Assembly: GCA_038231495.1 (NCBI GenBank)
Contig: JBBRLG010000254.1
Coordinates: 1-10,377, forward strand
Reading direction: 5' to 3'
Length of the DNA stretch: 10,377 nt
Origin: JBBRLG01 sp038231495
GTDB taxonomy: Bacteria > Planctomycetota > Planctomycetia > Gemmatales > Gemmataceae
The position numbers were made by a program, and so were the translations under genes. The notes beneath the pieces are model-generated. The model was not told the DNA's origin. It did no database searches and saw only the letters and a list, made by a program, of their open reading frames with translations. Positions 6,716-10,377 of the stretch are shown in pieces. Position 1 is the stretch's first letter. Every line of letters starts with the position of its first letter.

Positions 6716-7878
6716 CAGTAGTACGACCTCCCGGCTGCGCCCTCCAGCGTTTCTCGTCCGGATGCCGGCAAGACTCCCGCGCAAGCGGGGGGTGTCGTTT
6801 CCTCATAGAGGGCTTCATAGTCGGCGACCATGCGCCGCACGTCGAAGAGACGTTCGACGCGCTCGCGGCCGGCGACAATCAAGCGCCGGCGTTCCCCCTC
6901 ATCGCCGCGCAGGCGCAAGATGGCAGCGGCCAGGGCGGCCGGGTCGCGGGCCGGCACCAACACGCCTGTCGCGCCGTCGGCCACGACTTCGGGGTTGCCG
7001 CCGACGCGCGTGGCCACGATGGCAACGCCCGACGCCATCGCCTCCAACAGCGTCAGCGACACGCCCTCCGAGACCGACGGCAGCACGAACAGCCCGCTGC
7101 GTTCGAGCAACGCCGGCACGTCGCGCACCTGGCCCAGGAACTTTACTTGCTTTTCGAGCCGGAGTTCGGCGGTCACGTCGCGCAGTCGCGGCAGACACGG
7201 CCCGTCGCCCGCTATTTCCAGCCGAAACGTCGCATCCGCGCGCACGACCAGGGCCGCCGCGCGCAGCAACGTTTCGTGGTCCTTCTCGGGATTGAGCCGC
7301 CCGACGGACACCGCCGGCCCACTCGCACACGGGGCGAAGCGAAAGCGCGTCGTGTCGATGCCGTTCCAGACGATGCAGACTTTGCGCGGGCTGACGCCCT
7401 GCTCGACCGCGAGGGCCGCACTGTCTTTCGAGACGCACGCGAAGTGGTCCGTCAGCCCGGCCATGAAGTTGACGAGTCGGGCCTGGCGCTTCGACAGCCG
7501 CAAACTCTGGCCGTGTTGCGTATGGACGACGCGGCGGACGCGAGCCAGCCGTGCCGCGCCGGCCCCATAAATCAAGGGCCGGTTGTCGTGGGTATGCACC
7601 ACGTCGATGCGTTCGCGCCGCAACCAGCGGGCCAGCCCCACGAACAGGCCGACGCGAAACCCGGCCGGTTCGGCGAGTGCGGTAACGGGGCAGCCGCACG
7701 CTTCGATCTCGTCGGCCAATACGCCGCGCGTGCCGAGCGAAACGACCTGCACGTCGAAGCGCGTGCGGTCGGCGTGGCGGGCGAATTCGACGAGGAGCTT
7801 TTCCTGCCCGCCCATGTCCAGGCCGAGCGTGACGTGCGCGATCCGCAGTTTGCCCCGAGCCAGACCGTTCGTCCCCAT
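6715..7878 (-). CDS. Family 4 glycosyltransferase (GT-B, 387 aa)
   Basis: A retaining GT-B glycosyltransferase. The N-terminal acceptor domain starts at LRIAHVTLGLDMGGQEK (11-27) with the usual Gly-Gly loop, followed by DVVHTHDNRP (92-101). The C-terminal donor domain shows VGRLNPEKDH (192-201), with Arg and Lys expected at the donor phosphates, then IAGDGP (222-227) and the EX7E motif SEGVSLTLLEA (270-280), E271 and E279. The ATG at 7878 follows the previous stop with no gap and has GGAG 5 nt upstream. After the GT fold (about residue 360) comes a 27-residue Pro/Gly/Ala-rich tail of low-complexity appearance. It is encoded across a CCCGC/GCGGG palindrome at 6774-6791, so it may be a read-in of former intergenic sequence. 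The stop overlaps the next start by one base (TGATG). The sugar transferred is unknown. Confidence 0.93.
   Translation of the reverse strand: MGTNGLARGKLRIAHVTLGLDMGGQEKLLVEFARHADRTRFDVQVVSLGTRGVLADEIEACGCPVTALAEPAGFRVGLFVGLARWLRRERIDVVHTHDNRPLIYGAGAARLARVRRVVHTQHGQSLRLSKRQARLVNFMAGLTDHFACVSKDSAALAVEQGVSPRKVCIVWNGIDTTRFRFAPCASGPAVSVGRLNPEKDHETLLRAAALVVRADATFRLEIAGDGPCLPRLRDVTAELRLEKQVKFLGQVRDVPALLERSGLFVLPSVSEGVSLTLLEAMASGVAIVATRVGGNPEVVADGATGVLVPARDPAALAAAILRLRGDEGERRRLIVAGRERVERLFDVRRMVADYEALYEETTPPACAGVLPASGRETLEGAAGRSYY
6774..6791. repeat. Short palindrome CCCGC/GCGGG near GT4 3' end
   Basis: The plus strand reads CTCCCGC-GCAA-GCGGGGG: a stem of five G-C pairs, extended by one wobble and one more pair, with a GCAA loop on the plus strand and TTGC on the transcribed (minus) sense. 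It lies inside the coding sequence for the odd C-terminal tail of the GT4 gene ending at 6715. It shares the GCAAGCGG centre with the 17-bp repeat but is not a copy of it. Confidence 0.6.
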
Positions 7879-8802
7879 CTAAACTCCAAGAGGCCGCTTA
7901 GCCGCAAGCGGCGGAAACGGGTTGCTCGCGAGAACCGCCGACTTGCACAGAATCCACCAGCCCTGCAACGACCACGGCTGCCGGCTCAGGCGCTGCAGCG
8001 CCGGCCGCAGCGCCGCCCGCGGTTCGCCGTGGCCGAGGTGCCCCGCCGCCCACTCGCGGTACAGTTTCAACTCCCAGGCGCGCACGCCTGCGGGGTCGAG
8101 CAAACCCGTATGGCGATGCAACACCTGCAGCATGTTCTCGTAATCGCCCGCCACGTCGGATCGCGACAGCGACCCCGCTGTCAGCACCGCCGTCGCGAGC
8201 GGTTCCGACACCAAGTAGGTTTCTGCGGCCAGCACCAGGCGAATCCACAGGTCGATGTCTTCCGCCGTCTTCAGATGTTCGTCAAAGCGGTGCGCCCCCA
8301 GCACACGCCGCCGTACCAGGACGGTCGTGGTCCAGACGCGGTGCGCGACGGCAAGGGCCAGCGCGCCGCTCGAATGCTGAACCTTGTCGAATAAATGGGC
8401 GTCGTGAAGAAGCGGCGGTTGTCGTGTGCTGCCCGGCTCCTCGGTGAAAAACCGGCTCGCCAGGAAACCGACTTCGGGGTGCCGGCGCACGAGGTCGAAC
8501 TGGCGCTCCAACCGCTGCGGCTCCCAGTAGTCGTCGGCGTCGAGGAACGCAATCCACTCCCCGGTTGCCTGTTCGATGCCAAAATTACGGGCACTGGCCG
8601 CGCCGCCGTTCGGCTTGGCCACCAGCCGCACGCGGTCGCCGTAGGGAGCGAGCGCACCGGCAAGGTCGTCGGGGCTGCCATCATCCACAATAATGATCTC
8701 GCTTGGCGGCAGCGTTTGCGCGAGCGCGCTGTCCACGGCACGACCAATCGTCGCGGCGGCGCGGTAAGCGGGGACGATTGTGCTGACCGTGCCTGCGCTC
8801 AC
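7879..8802 (-). CDS. Family 2 glycosyltransferase (cytosolic, 307 aa, GTG start)
   Basis: A second GT-A enzyme with the same architecture as its upstream neighbour: STIVPAYRA (7-15), VDDGSPDD (39-46), NGGAASARNFGI (65-76), FLDADDYW (86-93) and TAEDIDLW (179-186). The frame stays open to 8931, but the true start is very probably the GTG at 8802. That GTG forms a GTGA overlap with the upstream stop, has a strong GGAGG 8 nt before it, and places the first beta strand at the N-terminus; the extra 43 residues have no GT2 features. The stop TAG directly abuts the next ATG (7878). The last eleven residues, PPLAAKRPLGV, run through a GCCGCTTGCGGC palindrome, so the tail is probably repeat-derived. 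Expected role: transfer of one sugar in glycan assembly; specificity cannot be read. Confidence 0.93.
   Translation of the reverse strand: MSAGTVSTIVPAYRAAATIGRAVDSALAQTLPPSEIIIVDDGSPDDLAGALAPYGDRVRLVAKPNGGAASARNFGIEQATGEWIAFLDADDYWEPQRLERQFDLVRRHPEVGFLASRFFTEEPGSTRQPPLLHDAHLFDKVQHSSGALALAVAHRVWTTTVLVRRRVLGAHRFDEHLKTAEDIDLWIRLVLAAETYLVSEPLATAVLTAGSLSRSDVAGDYENMLQVLHRHTGLLDPAGVRAWELKLYREWAAGHLGHGEPRAALRPALQRLSRQPWSLQGWWILCKSAVLASNPFPPLAAKRPLGV
7901..7912. repeat. 12-bp core palindrome of the dispersed repeat, copy in GT2 3' end
   Basis: Only the GCCGC-AA-GCGGC core is present; the flanking GCAAA of the full 17-mer is replaced by GCTTA. It is translated as PPLAA near the C-terminus of the GT2 gene ending at 7879, in the same reading phase as the Wzt copy. 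Confidence 0.75.
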
Positions 8803-9785
8803 GTCGCGTGCCTCCACGCCGCGGTGTCGAGCGTTTCCGGCGGTCGAATCTTTAGCGCGCGGACGAGGAAACAGCGCAGCCGTTCCGCCCGCGCGTAGCC
8901 CAGGCAGCGTGCCATGAGTCGAAACCGCCACCCGTAAGCGCCGAAGCCGACCCGCCGCTGCAACTCAACGATGCGGTGCAGCATGCCGTTTAATAACGCC
9001 GGGTCCGTCACGCCCCGTTGCACTAAACCCTCGTAGTTGCCCTGCTCCATCTTCAACAGGTCCACGCCGAACCAGTCGGCGCGGCCCGCCGTGCGCAGCC
9101 GGTCGTGGATGGCAAACAGGATGCGTGCCCGTGCCGAGGCCATGCCGACGCGGTTGGCGCTCATCGAACTGGCCCGTTGCCGGTAGAAACAGCCGATGCG
9201 CGCGTCGGTCACCAGCGACGGCCGCAACATGCCGACTCGGCAGAAGAAGTCCCAATCTTCGCTGTAGCGCAACGTTTCGTCGAAGCCGCCGACCGCACGT
9301 ACCAGCTTCGCCGGGAAAAGCCAGCCGTGGGTGCCGCCCCAATCGATGTCTTTGAAAAGATCGGGAAGCAGGTTCGTAGCACGCGGAATGTGGTCGAGAT
9401 ATTCTTCGGGGTGGCCGTCGCGGTAGAGGCGCACGGCGGTCAACGACGCGCAATCCTCGCGGCCCGCCAGTGCCTCGACCTGGCGGGCAATCTGCTCCGG
9501 GTGCAGCTGGTCGTCGGCGTCGAGGAACTTCAGGTAGTAGCCGGTGGCCCGTGCGATGCCAGTGTTCCGCGCTGCCGACAGGCCGCCGTTTTCCCGGCGG
9601 ACGTAGACGATGCGGTCGCCGTAACCTGTCGCCACCGGTTCGGTGTTGTCGGGCGAGCCGTCGTTGACAACGATGACTTCGATTGGCGCATAGGTCTGGG
9701 CCAGGGCGCTGTCGAGGGTCTCGGCCAAATACTCCGCCTGCTTGTAGCAGGGGATGATAAGGGAAACGAGCGGCTTCTCACTCAT
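8799..9785 (-). CDS. Family 2 glycosyltransferase (cytosolic, 328 aa)
   Basis: A GT-A fold glycosyltransferase that should move a sugar from a nucleotide donor to a growing lipid-linked glycan in the cytoplasm. Visible motifs are the first strand VSLIIPCYKQ (residues 7-16), the nucleotide-binding VNDGSPDN (40-47), NGGLSAARNTGI (66-77), the metal-binding FLDADD (87-92) and the acidic SEDWDF block (175-180) where the catalytic base lies. There are no membrane segments. I chose the ATG at 9785 because it puts the first strand at the N-terminus, overlaps the Wzt stop by 8 nt (ATGAGTGA) and has GGAGA upstream; the reading frame extends 12 codons further, to 9821, without a better start. The C-terminal part (about 200-328) is helical-looking and basic, with no motif I recognise. 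It is closely similar in its motif blocks to the next gene, so the two may be paralogues. Donor and acceptor are unknown. Confidence 0.93.
   Translation of the reverse strand: MSEKPLVSLIIPCYKQAEYLAETLDSALAQTYAPIEVIVVNDGSPDNTEPVATGYGDRIVYVRRENGGLSAARNTGIARATGYYLKFLDADDQLHPEQIARQVEALAGREDCASLTAVRLYRDGHPEEYLDHIPRATNLLPDLFKDIDWGGTHGWLFPAKLVRAVGGFDETLRYSEDWDFFCRVGMLRPSLVTDARIGCFYRQRASSMSANRVGMASARARILFAIHDRLRTAGRADWFGVDLLKMEQGNYEGLVQRGVTDPALLNGMLHRIVELQRRVGFGAYGWRFRLMARCLGYARAERLRCFLVRALKIRPPETLDTAAWRHAT
8811..8815 (-). promoter_or_regulatory. Ribosome-binding site GGAGG deciding the GTG start at 8802
   Basis: GGAGG lies 8 nt before the GTG, inside the end of the upstream GT2 gene. It supports the GTGA-overlap start over the ATG-free extension reaching to 8931. 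Confidence 0.75.
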
Positions 9786-10377
9786 CGCGGGTGGGGTCTC
9801 CGGTGGAGCGCAAAGCCGCAAGCGGCGCGGGGATCGGGGTATTCCACTCCTGCGGGATCATAATGCAGCCTTGCTTCTCCGCGGTCGGCAGGCGGGCGTC
9901 GCTGTAGTTGCGAAAGTAGTTGCCCGGCTCGACGCGCAGGATCACGGCGTCGGCGATGTAATCCTGCGTCTCGCCGCTCGTGCCGCACCACAGGTCGATC
10001 CGGTACTGCCCCGGCAGCAACGGCACCCGCGGCACCAGCACGCTCAGTTCGCTCGCGTCGGCATGGCTGCGTGGACTGGACCCGGTAAAGGAACTCGTCA
10101 CTTCGGTCAGCCGTTGCCCCTGGAAATCGCGGACCTGAACCGCCACGTCGAGCGGCCACGGCATCGCGGCGTCTAACGGCGGCGTCTTCAGGCGGAGCGC
10201 GAAATACACGTCCTCGCCCGTCACCGCGAACGGCGTCGGCTCGCCTGCCGCGTTATGGAGGCGGAAGTCTTCAAAGCGAAAACGGCCGTCGCCGATGCGG
10301 TCGCGCCGGTCTGCCAGAGGTACGCCCGCGCTGTTGTCGCTCACCTTCAGGTACTCGGCCACGACTTCCGGCACCGT
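9778..10377 (-). CDS. ABC-transporter ATPase, Wzt-type C-terminal domain (5' part outside window)
   Basis: Only the last 199 codons are present; the frame is open through the right edge, so the ATPase domain lies outside. The first visible residues (TVPEVVAEYL) resemble the end of an ABC-2 polysaccharide ATPase domain. They lead into a beta-sandwich of the Wzt_C type: a stretch beginning RIGDGRFRFEDFRLHNAAGE, the LPGQYRIDLW strand and the DYIADAVILRVEPGNYF strand are its typical landmarks. In the known family (O-antigen Wzt) the ATPase drives export of a lipid-linked glycan and this domain binds the finished chain, often its capped non-reducing end. The stop TGA at 9780-9778 overlaps the next gene by 8 nt, suggesting translational coupling. 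The last residues, PLAALRSTGDPTRDE, are partly encoded by a copy of the 17-bp repeat and look like an added tail. The family call is strong; the glycan is unknown. Confidence 0.85.
   Translation of the reverse strand, partial: TVPEVVAEYLKVSDNSAGVPLADRRDRIGDGRFRFEDFRLHNAAGEPTPFAVTGEDVYFALRLKTPPLDAAMPWPLDVAVQVRDFQGQRLTEVTSSFTGSSPRSHADASELSVLVPRVPLLPGQYRIDLWCGTSGETQDYIADAVILRVEPGNYFRNYSDARLPTAEKQGCIMIPQEWNTPIPAPLAALRSTGDPTRDE
9810..9826 (-). repeat. 17-bp dispersed repeat GCCGCTTGCGGCTTTGC, copy in Wzt 3' end
   Basis: An exact copy on the minus strand with a 12-bp self-complementary-type core (GCCGC-TT-GCGGC). It lies about 30 nt before the stop of the Wzt gene and is translated as PLAAL in the C-terminal tail. 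Confidence 0.9.

Noticed and set aside
4785..6721. Long overlapping plus-strand frames (4785-6071 and 5513-6721) opposite the oxygenase and a GT4
   Set aside because: No family motifs, composition typical of antisense frames, and the minus-strand genes there show intact catalytic residues.
605..6736. Partial matches to the hairpin arm (GCTCCCGGCT at 605-614, CTCCCGGCT at 6728-6736)
   Set aside because: Only 9-10 bases match, one lies inside the deacetylase-like coding sequence, and such strings are likely by chance at this GC content.
6643..8394. Plus-strand open frame of 583 codons opposite a GT4 and a GT2 gene
   Set aside because: It is antisense to genes with complete conserved motifs, is Arg/Gln/Ala-rich with no recognisable domain, and is the expected by-product of high-GC third positions.
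8803..8931. Upstream extension of the GT2 at 7879-8802 to 8931
   Set aside because: The extension overlaps the previous GT2, lacks motifs, and the GTG at 8802 has GGAGG and a GTGA junction.
1..10377. CRISPR arrays, tRNA or rRNA genes, insertion sequences or transposase genes
   Set aside because: No regularly spaced repeats, tRNA-like cloverleaf, rRNA stretch or transposase frame was seen; the dispersed 17-mers are thousands of bases apart.

Overview
The window is a GC-rich stretch of bacterial chromosome in which every recognisable gene lies on the minus strand, so transcription runs from high to low coordinates. It is the middle of a surface or exported polysaccharide assembly locus. Ten genes can be supported: the C-terminal end of a Wzt-type ABC-transporter ATPase (cut by the right edge), seven glycosyltransferases, one phytanoyl-CoA-dioxygenase-like (PhyH) oxygenase, and a membrane-anchored, divergent polysaccharide-deacetylase-like protein (cut by the left edge). 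The long plus-strand reading frames are GC-driven shadows of these genes.

In transcription order the layout is: Wzt C-terminal domain (10377-9778), GT2 (9785-8799), GT2 (8802-7879), GT4 (7878-6715), GT4 (6715-5537), PhyH-like oxygenase (5501-4560), a 73-bp hairpin element (4485-4557), GT4 (4469-3198), GT4 (3216-2062), membrane-embedded GT2 (2039-858), deacetylase-like protein (842 to left edge). Spacing is operon-like. Five junctions overlap or abut (8 nt, 4 nt, 0 nt, 1 nt, 19 nt) and four have short gaps (35, 90, 22 and 15 nt). No promoter or intrinsic terminator was recognised, so the operon probably starts to the right of the window and continues to the left.

Likely division of labour (inference from families): the cytosolic GT2 and GT4 enzymes add sugars one by one to a lipid-linked glycan. 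The PhyH-like enzyme oxidises a sugar, a lipid or another small substrate. The Wzt C-terminal domain recognises the finished chain for ABC-dependent export. The membrane GT2 and the deacetylase-like protein may act at or outside the membrane. No donor or acceptor sugar can be assigned from sequence alone.

The most unusual content is in the gene junctions. There is a perfect 29-bp inverted repeat between the oxygenase and the next GT4. A 17-bp sequence, GCCGCTTGCGGCTTTGC, occurs exactly three times, with its 12-bp palindromic core once more. A related CCCGC/GCGGG palindrome also occurs. These sit at gene ends, and several have been absorbed into short C-terminal protein tails. From memory, similar intergenic palindromes are common in planctomycete genomes (Gemmata-like). 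Together with the high GC and the GT-rich locus this makes a planctomycete my best guess for the host, but it is a guess I could not verify.
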